From assembly GCF_025398155.2 (NCBI RefSeq), contig NZ_CP104562.2, positions 2,790,001 through 2,854,000 of the forward strand: a stretch of 64,000 bases of DNA, written 5' to 3'. A model generated the notes under the pieces. It did not search any database, was not told the DNA's origin, and saw nothing but the letters and a program-made list of their open reading frames with translations. A program made the translations under genes and the position numbers. The stretch's first letter is position 1. Every line of letters starts with the position of its first letter. Source of the DNA: Roseateles amylovorans (GTDB lineage Bacteria; Pseudomonadota; Gammaproteobacteria; Burkholderiales; Burkholderiaceae_C). Positions 11,065 through 18,613 of this stretch are shown here, piece after piece.

Positions 11065-11289
11065 TCAGTGCTCCAGACCGCGCACCGCTGGCGGCAGGTA
11101 ATCCTTGCCGACCATCGCCCGGGCAAACAGGTAGTTGTGCCGGGCGCGATCGGGCAGGGCGTCGAGATCGACATGACCCTCCGGATCGCACGGGAAGGAC
11201 ATCCCGCGGCCGGGGTCGAACAGCGACTCGAAGCGCACTTCGAACTGGGGTGACGCGAGGTCCGCGGTCGTGATGCTGAGCAGGCTCAT
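11065..11289 (-). CDS. Small conserved-looking hypothetical protein
   Basis: A 74-residue soluble protein with an even codon pattern and no membrane segment or signal peptide. GGAGAA lies 5-6 nt before the ATG, which supports the start. The middle contains RARHNYLFARAMVGKDYLPPAV. I do not recognise a characterised family. It stands alone and is divergent from the two small genes at 11686 and 11802. Confidence 0.6.
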   Translation of the reverse strand: MSLLSITTADLASPQFEVRFESLFDPGRGMSFPCDPEGHVDLDALPDRARHNYLFARAMVGKDYLPPAVRGLEH

Positions 11290-11685
11290 GATCTTCTCCG
11301 GTGAGTCCTTTGAACTGAATATCGGCCACGGCCGAGGACCTTCCCATAGGTCAGTCTCGGTGTCGGATGTCGGTGGAGCGGATCAGGCGATGTCCGCAAA
11401 CGTCCTACAAGCTGTCACTTCAACGGAGGCTGGCCGCTCGCCGTTGCCCCCTGTGGTTCCGTTCTTGCCCGTGAAGGCCTGGGGCGCGATCGCGGGTTGT
11501 GGGAGAGCGCCTACAGCGCCTCGCGGCGCCCGCCGCTTCGCCGGGCATGCCCGGACCTCCAAGATGCGTTCATCCGCAACCCGGTCCCGAACCGGTTCTC
11601 TCCAGCTCACCACCCAACAGCCACGTCCGCCCGCCGTCGCGCGATCCTGCGCAGGGCCGGCGCGCCACACGAAGCGAGATCCAAC
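11290..11685. other. Intergenic region, about 395 bp
   Basis: No supported gene and no clear repeat. It separates divergent genes and should contain promoters in both directions. I could not find the GGCAYG-N4-TTGCC element seen elsewhere. Confidence 0.3.
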
Positions 11686-11805
11686 ATGGACGACATGCTG
11701 CTGCTGATGACCCTGGCCTCCTGCACCGCCATTGCGATGGCGCTGCGGCTGTGGCAATGGCTGGATGAACTGGGACGGGACGATCTCCAGGAGGACCCAC
11801 CATGA
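11686..11805 (+). CDS. 39-residue putative membrane peptide
   Basis: A very short reading frame with one hydrophobic helix (LLLMTLASCTAIAMALRLWQW) and an acidic C-terminus. Its TGA overlaps the ATG of the next gene (ATGA), and AGGAGG lies inside its own 3' end to serve that gene. The tight coupling is the main evidence that it is translated. Function unknown. Confidence 0.5.
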   Translation: MDDMLLLMTLASCTAIAMALRLWQWLDELGRDDLQEDPP

Positions 11806-12152
11806 GTGCACGCCCGCCCCTTCCCCCCACGCATCCCGCCGACACCTCGACCTTGGAACCCGGCACGGACATGCAATCGGTGCCGGAGAACCCGCTCTCG
11901 CAGAGCGCCTTCATCTGCGGCGAGGTGAGCTATCGGCCGGGAGACGGCCAGATGGTGGTCATCCGTCCGGGTCCGGTGTCGGTCGAGATCGGCACCCATG
12001 ATGTGACGCTGGGCTGGCAGGACGAGTCCTCGCGCCTGAGTGCGGTGATGCCGCGCACTGAATATGCGCGCTTCATCGGCGAAGGCGCGATCAAGCCGGT
12101 GGTGACCCATCGCCCCGAGGACGCATCGGCCCCGGAAGACGGCGCGCACTGA
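11802..12152 (+). CDS. Hypothetical protein, beta-rich
   Basis: A 116-residue soluble protein. The first 30 residues are Pro/Ser-rich. The rest suggests a small beta domain (MVVIRPGPVSVEIG, HDVTLGWQDESSRLSAV) and ends in an acidic tail. The strong AGGAG site lies in the preceding micro-gene, with which it overlaps by 4 nt. No family recognised. A clear terminator follows at 12213. Confidence 0.6.
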   Translation: MSARPPLPPTHPADTSTLEPGTDMQSVPENPLSQSAFICGEVSYRPGDGQMVVIRPGPVSVEIGTHDVTLGWQDESSRLSAVMPRTEYARFIGEGAIKPVVTHRPEDASAPEDGAH

Positions 12153-12212
12153 TCTCGTCCCGACTGCAACTTGACGTTGCGAGGCTGATCCCGCATCCGC
12201 CCATCCCCAAAG

Positions 12213-12240
12213 AGAAACCGCCCCGGAGGGCGGTTTTCTT
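12213..12240 (+). terminator. Rho-independent terminator
   Basis: A perfect 9 bp stem AAACCGCCC/GGGCGGTTT (12215-12223 with 12228-12236) with a CGGA loop and a following TTCTT. It terminates the 11686-12152 pair. Confidence 0.9.
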
Positions 12241-12389
12241 GTCTTCATTGCAGGTGTGAAAGACGACGACGTTTCAGTTCACGACCACGATGAATCGCAG
12301 GACCGAGACGCCGCCGCCAAATCGACCCGAACTCGGACTCAGACAAATGCCCGAGTCCAGGGCGATGGGGCACGGACGCCGCGTTGGAC

Positions 12390-12731
12390 TTACATCCAGG
12401 CAACGCCGTAATAGTCGTAAACCTTGCGGCCGTATTCGTCGCTGTACTCGGGACGATCGGTCTGGGCGTAGCGAGGCGCCTTGTCCAACTGGTCTTCACG
12501 CAGCGGCACGACATAGCCGTCCAGGCCGGTGTCGTACTTCAGCATGTTCCAAGGAATCGGGTAACGATCGGTGCCGATGCCCATGAAGCCGCCGAACTCC
12601 AGGGCCGCATAGCGGACCAGGCCGGAGCGCTTGTCGATCACCAGGTTGTCGATAGAGCCCAGCTTATCGCCGTTGCCGTTGTAGACCTTGGTGCCTTCGA
12701 CGCGATCCGAGGAAATGGTGGTACTGGCCAT
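12390..12731 (-). CDS. PRC-barrel domain protein
   Basis: A 113-residue single PRC-barrel protein. The barrel spans about residues 5-85, with VYNGNGDKLGSIDNLVIDKRSGLVRYAAL and FGGFMGIGTDRYPIPW, followed by a Tyr-rich C-terminus (VYDYYGVAWM). Proteins of this kind are common in beta-proteobacteria and are usually linked to general stress. AAGGAGTT lies upstream of the ATG. A near-perfect -24/-12 element lies 40 bp before the start, so I infer RpoN-type control. It is divergent from the YihY-like gene. Confidence 0.88.
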   Translation of the reverse strand: MASTTISSDRVEGTKVYNGNGDKLGSIDNLVIDKRSGLVRYAALEFGGFMGIGTDRYPIPWNMLKYDTGLDGYVVPLREDQLDKAPRYAQTDRPEYSDEYGRKVYDYYGVAWM

Positions 12732-12769
12732 GTCAGTAACTCCTTGAAGGGTGGATACAGCGTTGATTT

Positions 12770-12785
12770 GGCAAATCGCGTGCCC
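12770..12785 (-). promoter_or_regulatory. -24/-12 (sigma-54-like) promoter for PRC-barrel gene
   Basis: On the minus strand it reads GGGCACGCGATTTGCC, with GG and GC separated by exactly 10 bp. The GC lies 40 bp upstream of the ATG at 12731. It matches the GGCACG-N4-TTGC sigma-54 core at every fixed position. Confidence 0.7.
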
Positions 12786-12824
12786 TCCCGTGTCGTTCGG
12801 CTCGGCGCATCACAGCGTGGAGCC

Positions 12825-12840
12825 GGGAATCGCCATTGCC
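12825..12840 (+). promoter_or_regulatory. Weak -24/-12-like element before yihY-like gene
   Basis: GGGAATCGCCATTGCC keeps the GG-N10-GC spacing and the TTGCC end but has only part of the -24 motif. It lies 40 bp before the ATG at 12879. Weaker than the others. Confidence 0.35.
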
Positions 12841-12878
12841 GCCGCGAGCTCGCCACCACTCTGAAAGGATTGCTCCCG

Positions 12879-13787
12879 ATGTTCAAACTTCCGTCGGTCG
12901 TCAAAGAAGCCGTCGACCTGGTGAGCGAAGCCGCCCAAGGTTGGAGCGACGACAACGCGCCCAGCATGGGCGCGGCGCTGGCCTACTACACCCTGTTCTC
13001 GATCGCGCCCTTGTTGCTGATCGTGATCGCCGTGGCCGGGTTGGTGTTCGGCCAGCAGGCCGCACGAGGCGAGGTGATGGACCAACTGTCGGGTCTGGTC
13101 GGCATCCAGGGCGCGATGGCGGTGGAAGACCTGCTCAAGCGGGTGAATCGTCCGGAAGAGGGCGGTCTGGCTGCCGTCATCGGCACAGCCGTGCTGTTGA
13201 TTGGCGCCACCTCGGTCTTCGCCGAGCTGCAGAATTCGCTCAATCGCATCTGGAAGGCACCGCTGCGCAATGGTCCGGTCTGGGACGGGCTGTTCACCCT
13301 GCTGCGTCGGCGCCTGCTGTCGCTGGGCCTGATTCTCGGATTGGGCTTTCTCTCGATGGTGTCGATGGTGGCGAGTGCGGCGCTGTCGGCCTTGTCCCGC
13401 TGGTGGACGCCCTGGATGGGCGACTTCCTGTTGCTCGCGCAACTGCTCAATGCAGTGTTCGCCTATGGGCTCATCACCGTGCTGTTTGCGTTGATCTACA
13501 AGTGGGTGCCCGACGTGCCGGTCCGTTGGCGGGATGTCTGGGTCGGCGCGCTGATCACGGCCGCGCTGTTCAGCCTGGGGAAGATGCTCATCGGTCTGTA
13601 CATCGGCCACAGCGGCATCAGTTCGGCTTATGGCGCGGCCGCCTCGCTGGTGGTGATGATGCTGTGGGTCTACTACTCCACCCAGGTCTTCCTCATGGGT
13701 GCGGAGTTGAGCTATGCCTTTGCCAAACGGCACAGCCTGCGTGAACAGGCGATGGAGCACGTCACGCAGGTTTTGAAGCCCGTTTGA
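12879..13787 (+). CDS. YihY/UPF0761 (RNase BN-like) membrane protein
   Basis: A 302-residue integral membrane protein with about six helices. Family landmarks are the amphipathic start followed by NAPSMGAALAYYTLFSIAPLLL, ATSVFAELQNSLNRIWKAP, and the C-terminal GAAASLVVMMLWVYYSTQVFLMGAELSYAFA. The family was once called ribonuclease BN, but that assignment is not accepted and its function is unknown. The start at 12879 has GAAAGGA upstream; the long 5' open frame overlaps the PRC-barrel gene in antisense and is not coding. Confidence 0.88.
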   Translation: MFKLPSVVKEAVDLVSEAAQGWSDDNAPSMGAALAYYTLFSIAPLLLIVIAVAGLVFGQQAARGEVMDQLSGLVGIQGAMAVEDLLKRVNRPEEGGLAAVIGTAVLLIGATSVFAELQNSLNRIWKAPLRNGPVWDGLFTLLRRRLLSLGLILGLGFLSMVSMVASAALSALSRWWTPWMGDFLLLAQLLNAVFAYGLITVLFALIYKWVPDVPVRWRDVWVGALITAALFSLGKMLIGLYIGHSGISSAYGAAASLVVMMLWVYYSTQVFLMGAELSYAFAKRHSLREQAMEHVTQVLKPV

Positions 13788-13898
13788 CCCATGCGGTCTG
13801 ATCGGGATCCGTGCCGCAGCGCAGACGCGCCTTGCAGCGAGACAGGCGCCCCGGCTCATCGAGTCAAACAACGCTGGAATGTCAGCTGGTTGATCGAA

Positions 13899-13989
13899 GC
13901 GTTTGATCAAAGCGTTTGATCAAAGCGTTTGATCAAAGCGTTTGATCGAGGCATTCCATCGAAGCGTTCGATCGAAGCGTTCGATCGGA
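13899..13989. repeat. Seven-copy 13 bp tandem repeat with palindromic cores
   Basis: Seven consecutive 13 bp units of the form GCGTTTGATCAAA grade into GCGTTCGATCGAA. Each typical unit contains a perfect 10 bp palindrome (TTTGATCAAA or TTCGATCGAA) around GATC. The units are directly repeated with no spacer. A partial unit precedes the array. Non-coding, between the YihY-like gene and the low-complexity protein gene. Confidence 0.92.
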
Positions 13990-14109
13990 GAGAACCTCGA
14001 TGAATAAAGGCTTCCAACAGATCGTCATGGCCCGCCAGATGCGATGAGCACTGGCGTGCGGTGTGACATTGATGCCGCGACCATCAAGCCCTTCCATGGC
14101 TTCTCGGAT

Positions 14110-14125
14110 GGGTATGGCGATTGCC
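14110..14125 (+). promoter_or_regulatory. -24/-12-like element before low-complexity gene
   Basis: GGGTATGGCGATTGCC has GG-N10-GC spacing and a TTGCC end; the -24 half is GGTATG rather than GGCATG. It lies about 140 bp upstream of the ATG at 14265, a longer leader than at the other sites. Confidence 0.4.
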
Positions 14126-14264
14126 GATTCATTCCCACGGACCGCCCATCGACGCGAATCGACGTGAATCGAGGCCCATCGACCTGCATGGCAGCGATCG
14201 ATGCAGGTGAAGCCAGACGCCGGCGGCGGACTGTTCAACCGTTCAGAGACCGAAAGGAATCAAG

Positions 14265-15473
14265 ATGAACCAGCAAGGGCAATACCGAGGCGGACGCCAA
14301 GACGACCAGCGCAGCAATGAACGCGGCTGGGACGACCGCTCCCAAGGACGATCCCCCTATGGACAGGAACGACACGACGCCTACAGCGCCCATCAGCCCA
14401 GCAACCCGGGCCAACCGATGTCAAGCGGCCGGGAGACCTATGGCCAACAGGGCTACGGACAAGGCCAGAACCAGGGTCAGAACGACCGGTCGGGCGAAGG
14501 CGGCACCTGGGCTCAACGGCCGCAGTCGTCCTTCGACGACCGTAGCCAGCCCGGTGCACGCAACCCGTATGCAGGCCGTGAGGGACAGGCCGGCTACCAG
14601 TCACCGTATGGCGGCAGCAGCAGCGCGTCCAGCAGCCAGTACGGCGATCACGACAGCGGCTATGGCCGCGGTGCATCGTCTTACCGCGACCAAGGCGCTC
14701 GCCACGAAGGCTGGCGCGAGGATGCGGGCTATGGAGGCAGCAATCAAGGCTGGCACGGTGGCACGCATCAGGCCCAGGGCTACCAAGGTGGCAGCTACCA
14801 AGGTGGCGGCTACGGCGGTGGTGCCGAGGCCAATCGTTATCAGGGCGGCAGCTATCAAGGCGGTGGCTACCAGGGTGGTGGCTACGGCGGCAACTACGGC
14901 GGCAACTACGGCGGCAATGGCGGGTCCGCCCTTCAGCAAGAGACGCGCTGGGGGGCTGGTCAGGGCAACGGCTACCCCGGGCAGGGCGGTCAGTCCGGCC
15001 AGAGCTACGGGCAATCAGGCGCGCACTACGGTCAGCAGCAAGGCCAACCGTACGGTCAGCATGCCGGCCAACGCAGCCACTATGACCCGGACTACGACCA
15101 ATGGCGCACCGAACAACTGCGCAACCTCGATGACGACTACCAAAACTGGCGTCAGGACCGCTACAAGAAGTTCAGCGAGGACTTCAACAAGTGGCGGACC
15201 GAGCGCACCGGCCGTCAATCCTCCTCCAGCGACGATGCCGCCGGCCGCCGCACCGACGCACTGACCACCGGCACGGGTGGACGCGCCGATGACAGCCTGT
15301 CGTCGGCGCTGGGCTCGTCGCCGTCCACCGTGGCGGGAAGCACCACCGGCTTGTCGTCTGGCACCTCGGGCAATGCGGGATCGACCGTGTCCGGCGGCAC
15401 CTCCTCGACCACCAGCGGGTCGGGCATCTCCGGCCTGTCCGGGACGTCCGGCACTTCGGGCAAGTCCAAGTAA
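14265..15473 (+). CDS. Low-complexity Gly/Gln/Tyr-rich protein with WR-repeat motif
   Basis: A 402-residue largely disordered protein. Residues 1-270 are built from YGQ, QGGGY, YQGGSY and GGNYGG repeats with scattered Arg and Asp. A charged helical motif follows at about 272-312: PDYDQWRTEQLRNLDDDY, then QNWRQDRYKKFSEDFNKWR. The last 80 residues are Ser/Thr/Gly-rich. The composition resembles FUS-type phase-separating domains. The WR motif recurs in uncharacterised beta-proteobacterial proteins as far as I recall, but I cannot name it securely. AAAGGA lies before the ATG. There is no signal peptide, so it is probably cytoplasmic. Confidence 0.75.
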   Translation: MNQQGQYRGGRQDDQRSNERGWDDRSQGRSPYGQERHDAYSAHQPSNPGQPMSSGRETYGQQGYGQGQNQGQNDRSGEGGTWAQRPQSSFDDRSQPGARNPYAGREGQAGYQSPYGGSSSASSSQYGDHDSGYGRGASSYRDQGARHEGWREDAGYGGSNQGWHGGTHQAQGYQGGSYQGGGYGGGAEANRYQGGSYQGGGYQGGGYGGNYGGNYGGNGGSALQQETRWGAGQGNGYPGQGGQSGQSYGQSGAHYGQQQGQPYGQHAGQRSHYDPDYDQWRTEQLRNLDDDYQNWRQDRYKKFSEDFNKWRTERTGRQSSSSDDAAGRRTDALTTGTGGRADDSLSSALGSSPSTVAGSTTGLSSGTSGNAGSTVSGGTSSTTSGSGISGLSGTSGTSGKSK

Positions 15474-15506
15474 GTCGACCGCGTCAAGCGCGGCAGGTGT
15501 CCTGTC

Positions 15507-15545
15507 CACCGGGGTACGTGGGACCCGAGCCACGTACCCCCGGTG
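15507..15545. terminator. Long inverted repeat downstream of low-complexity gene
   Basis: CACCGGGGTACGTGG (15507-15521) pairs with CCACGTACCCCCGGTG (15530-15545) with one bulged C and an 8 nt loop. No T-tract follows, so it may act as an RNA stability hairpin rather than a classical terminator. Confidence 0.55.
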
Positions 15546-15615
15546 TCCCGATGTGCGCACCGTTCACAGCGGCGCAGGGGCCCCGGGGCCAGGACGCCGT
15601 GCAGGGGAAGCTCGT

Positions 15616-15631
15616 GGGCATCGCACTTGCC
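15616..15631 (+). promoter_or_regulatory. -24/-12-like element before Asn-rich secreted protein gene
   Basis: GGGCATCGCACTTGCC keeps GG-N10-GC and TTGCC, with GGCATC in the -24 half. It lies about 154 bp before the ATG at 15784. Confidence 0.4.
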
Positions 15632-15783
15632 GTTGTCTCACTGCAGGGTGTTGAGATGGCCGGAGCAGATCCGGCCCAGCGCCCGATGCGAAAGCTTCCT
15701 GTCCCGTTGATCGGTTCGCCAACGGATCGGAGCCACCGGCTCCCGTTGACCGCCGGCATCCATTCATCATCAAGGAGATTCAC

Positions 15784-16236
15784 ATGAACAGCCGTTCCAA
15801 GATCACCACTGCCGCCATGGCCATCGCACTCGCTTCCGGCATGGGTTTCCTCCATGCGCAAAGCGCCGGCGCAGGCGGGCAGGGCAGCTCGGGCTCCAAC
15901 AGCGCCCGCGAGCAAAGCAATGATCCGCTCTACAACAATAACAACCAGGTGAACAACGCCGCAACGAACGCGAATAACGCCTCCCGCGCCAACAACGCGA
16001 CGAATGCGAACAACGCCAACAACGCCAACAACGCCAACACCTACAACCAGGGGCAGACGGGGCAAACCGGTCAAACCTCGACCAGCAGCCAGAACAACGG
16101 CAACAACAACACGACCGACACCTGGCAAGACCCGAATCGCCGTTCCACCGATCCGACGATGAATCCGTCGACCGACACCTCCACCAGCGACATGAATGCC
16201 AACAGCTCGCTGCCGGCGCGCGCCGATCGGAACTGA
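15784..16236 (+). CDS. Secreted Asn-rich low-complexity protein
   Basis: A 150-residue protein with a clear Sec signal peptide: basic MNSRSK, hydrophobic core, and likely cleavage after LHA near residue 25. The mature part is Asn/Ala/Thr/Gln-rich, with NANNAN-type repeats at about 55-90, GQTGQT repeats, and an acidic Ser/Thr tail. AAGGAG precedes the ATG. No catalytic domain or transmembrane anchor is visible, so it is probably periplasmic or extracellular and disordered. A strong terminator at 16317 closes the unit. Confidence 0.75.
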   Translation: MNSRSKITTAAMAIALASGMGFLHAQSAGAGGQGSSGSNSAREQSNDPLYNNNNQVNNAATNANNASRANNATNANNANNANNANTYNQGQTGQTGQTSTSSQNNGNNNTTDTWQDPNRRSTDPTMNPSTDTSTSDMNANSSLPARADRN

Positions 16237-16316
16237 GTTCAGCACCGTCGTATCGTTTGATTTGACGGACTGGCGATCCGTCTTCGGACTGATTGACTGA
16301 CGGCTTGACCGAGATG

Positions 16317-16351
16317 AACGAGGCGGCCTTCGGGCCGCCTCGTTGTGTTTC
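16317..16351 (+). terminator. Rho-independent terminator with UUCG loop
   Basis: A perfect 12 bp stem AACGAGGCGGCC/GGCCGCCTCGTT with a TTCG tetraloop (16329-16332), followed by GTGTTTCGTT. Confidence 0.88.
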
Positions 16352-16458
16352 GTTGCGTCGGCGGTCTGCGCAGCCCGCGCTGCAGGTCGATTGCGCCGGC
16401 GGCGCATCACCAGCCTTGTCGATGCCGCCTCCCAGGGCCCGGTTCAGCATCAAGCCAT

Positions 16459-16474
16459 CGGCATGTCGTTTGCC
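16459..16474 (+). promoter_or_regulatory. -24/-12 (sigma-54-like) promoter for 16524 operon
   Basis: CGGCATGTCGTTTGCC has GG-N10-GC spacing with the GC 51 bp before the ATG at 16524. Confidence 0.65.
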
Positions 16475-16523
16475 ACAACAAAGCGGCAGGGGATGGGTGA
16501 ATTCAACACAGGGTGGAGGTGTC

Positions 16524-17090
16524 ATGTCCAAGCAGGATCGGTCAGGCACCGGGCGCCCGGCGGTGTTCATTGACGAGGAGTCGGCGCTCTTGATCGCGCC
16601 ACCGGAATTTGCCGATCGGACACCCCGCCTGCGGCCACATGCCCAGGCCGCCTTGTTCGCGCTGGCCGCGCATGGCTATTCGCTGGTGTTGCTCAGCAGT
16701 CAGGCGGGTTCACGTCTGGCGCGCTGGTCTGCCGGCGAGGTCGCTCTGCATCAGCAACAGCTGCTCGGCCTGTTCCAGGAGGATGGCGAATCCGGCGTGA
16801 CCGATGTGCTGTCGTGTCCCCACCTGCCAGGCCTGGCGGGCAAGCCGGCCTGCGATTGCCAGTTGCCTCGCGCCGGTCTGCTCTTCGAGGCGGCGCGGCG
16901 CCACGATCTGGACCTGGACCGCTGCTGGCTGATCGCCGGCGGCAAGCGCACGCGGCGTGCCGCCCGCACCGCCGGCTGCCGCAGCGTGGTGATGGGGTCG
17001 GGGCGTCATGCCGACACCAACGACCTGATGCAGGCCGCCAAGAAAATCCTCCGCAAGCACGATCCGGTGCAGGGCATGGTGTCCGCATGA
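16524..17090 (+). CDS. GmhB-like HAD protein with degraded active site
   Basis: A 188-residue HAD-superfamily protein most like D,D-heptose 1,7-bisphosphate phosphatase. The zinc-knuckle residues are kept (C98, H100, C110, C112 in CPHLPGLAGKPACDC). The nucleophile D17 is present, but the general acid two positions on is Glu (IDEES instead of DxDGT). The GD..D magnesium motif near 138-145 is replaced by AGGKRTRR. Catalysis is therefore doubtful. An intact relative lies at 25406-26182. GGAGGT lies before the ATG. The stop overlaps the next gene by 4 nt, so the two are coupled with a heptosyltransferase-like partner. Confidence 0.78.
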   Translation: MSKQDRSGTGRPAVFIDEESALLIAPPEFADRTPRLRPHAQAALFALAAHGYSLVLLSSQAGSRLARWSAGEVALHQQQLLGLFQEDGESGVTDVLSCPHLPGLAGKPACDCQLPRAGLLFEAARRHDLDLDRCWLIAGGKRTRRAARTAGCRSVVMGSGRHADTNDLMQAAKKILRKHDPVQGMVSA

Positions 17091-18427
17091 AGCCGGACGA
17101 CCGCGATGCCGAAGCGTGCGGCGGGTCCACGCCGCACTCGAAGCTGCACCCGGCGCTGCACGCGGCGCCCCGCTCGAGTCCCGTCCACCTCGGAAACACC
17201 CTGCCGTTGACGGCCTCGGTGGCGCCCTTGACCGGCTCGATGCCGGTGGGCGATGAGTCGCTGGCCACGGAACGCCATCGCCGTTGGTGCAATGTTCGAC
17301 GGGTGCTGTTGGTGCGTCCTGACCTGCCGGAGCAGGTGCTGATGAGCACCCCCGCCTTTGCGGCGGTGCGCGAGACCTTGCCATGGGCGCACCTGACGCT
17401 GCTGGCCGCGCCGGCCACCCAGGCCTTGCGCCACCATCTGCCGGTGGTCGACGACATCATGTCCTTCCATCTTCCCTGGGTCGAGTCCGGCGCTGCCGCA
17501 CTGGCCCAGGAGCCACCGACGATGCGCGGGGATGCGGAGATGCATCTGGTCCGCCGCCTGCGCCGAAGTCATTTCGATGCGGCCATCCTCTTCACCAGTC
17601 CGGCGCAGAGCGCATTTCCAGCCGCGCTGGTCTGCCGGATGGCCGGCATCGGGCTGACCCTGGCGCATGTGCGCGAGCGGGCCCACGGGCTGTTGAGCGA
17701 CGAGGTGCCCGATCCCTCGCATGAAGACGCCCGCTCGCTGGCGCGTGAGGCGTCCACCGGCTGGTCGCTGCATCGGGAGATTCGTCGGCAGATCGACCTG
17801 GTGGCCCATGTGGGCCTGCGCACCGCGGATGAGCGCCTGCGGCTGAAAGTGCAGTCCCGCGACCAGACCGTGGTGCGGCAAGCCCTGCGGCAAGCGGGGG
17901 CGCGCGACGGACAACGCTATGTGCTGGCGGTGCTGCGTGACGGTGCAGTGCCTCGGTCGCGCCGATCGCCGGTGCTGTCGGCGGCATTGGACCGCCTCGC
18001 CGGGCTGGGGGCTTCCAACAGCGCCAGTGGCGACATCGTGACCGTGTTCCTGCTCCCGGACGCCTCAGACCGAGCGCTTACCGAGTCGCGGTCCGCCGTG
18101 GCGGGGGACGCCTTGGTACTGGCCACCGCGCGCACCGAGCGGTGGCTGGGCGAGTTCGCCGCGCTGGTCGAGGGCGCCTGCGGCGTCGTCTGCGAGGAGC
18201 CCTGGGTGGCGCACCTGGCGACGGCGCTGAATGTGCCGAGCGAACGGTGGGCGGACCAGGATCAACCCGAGGACGACACGGTCCGACGCCTGTCCCCGGA
18301 GCGCTCATTGCGTCGCTTGCTGGCCAAGCCCGCGCTGCGCAGCCTGCTGTCGCACCCGGAGGCGCCCAGCCAGCAGACCCACGCGCGGGCGGAATCGAGC
18401 TCGCGAAGCTACCCGGATCTCGTCTGA
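17087..18427 (+). CDS. Glycosyltransferase family 9 (heptosyltransferase-like)
   Basis: A 446-residue protein. After about 60 residues without clear similarity, RRVLLVRPDLPEQVLMSTPAFAAVRETLPWAHLTLLAAP is the characteristic N-terminal Rossmann start of ADP-heptose:LPS heptosyltransferases. FDAAILFTS and the later LAVLRDGAVPRSRRSP region fit the family's second half, though the usual ADP-heptose-binding signature is weak. It probably acts at the inner face of the membrane on lipopolysaccharide or another glycan. Coupling to a GmhB-like protein supports a heptose theme. Downstream lies a hexamer repeat that stays in frame past its stop. Confidence 0.75.
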   Translation: MKPDDRDAEACGGSTPHSKLHPALHAAPRSSPVHLGNTLPLTASVAPLTGSMPVGDESLATERHRRWCNVRRVLLVRPDLPEQVLMSTPAFAAVRETLPWAHLTLLAAPATQALRHHLPVVDDIMSFHLPWVESGAAALAQEPPTMRGDAEMHLVRRLRRSHFDAAILFTSPAQSAFPAALVCRMAGIGLTLAHVRERAHGLLSDEVPDPSHEDARSLAREASTGWSLHREIRRQIDLVAHVGLRTADERLRLKVQSRDQTVVRQALRQAGARDGQRYVLAVLRDGAVPRSRRSPVLSAALDRLAGLGASNSASGDIVTVFLLPDASDRALTESRSAVAGDALVLATARTERWLGEFAALVEGACGVVCEEPWVAHLATALNVPSERWADQDQPEDDTVRRLSPERSLRRLLAKPALRSLLSHPEAPSQQTHARAESSSRSYPDLV

Positions 18428-18527
18428 TCACGCGACCTGATCGCCAGGACCACGGCGAGCGCCATTGCAGGCCCAGAACCAGCGTCCGGTGTAGCGCCGG
18501 ATGCAGATCCAAACGCGGACCCAGGCC

Positions 18528-18613
18528 CGGATTCCAATTCGGATTCCGATTCGGATTCGGACTCCGATTCGGTCTCTGACTCGGACGCCGACTCGGACTC
18601 GGATTCAGATTGA
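18528..18613. repeat. GGATTC/GACTCG hexamer repeat between convergent genes
   Basis: About 14 imperfect 6 bp units. On the plus strand, in the frame of the upstream glycosyltransferase, they read as Asp-Ser dipeptides ending in TGA at 18611-18613, but the glycosyltransferase stop lies before them. The array also covers the stop codon of the minus-strand hybrid kinase. Confidence 0.8.

Larger units (their letters stand above)
13788..14264. other. Intergenic region with repeat array, about 475 bp
   Basis: It holds the 13 bp tandem array at 13899-13989 and a candidate promoter at 14110-14125. No coding sequence is supported. Confidence 0.4.

Noticed and set aside
12384..12878. Long N-terminal extension of the YihY-like frame
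   Set aside because: It lies antisense over the PRC-barrel gene and lacks family similarity. A good ribosome site precedes the ATG at 12879.
13899..13989. Possible CRISPR array
   Set aside because: Units are only 13 bp, contiguous and without spacers, and no cas genes are present.
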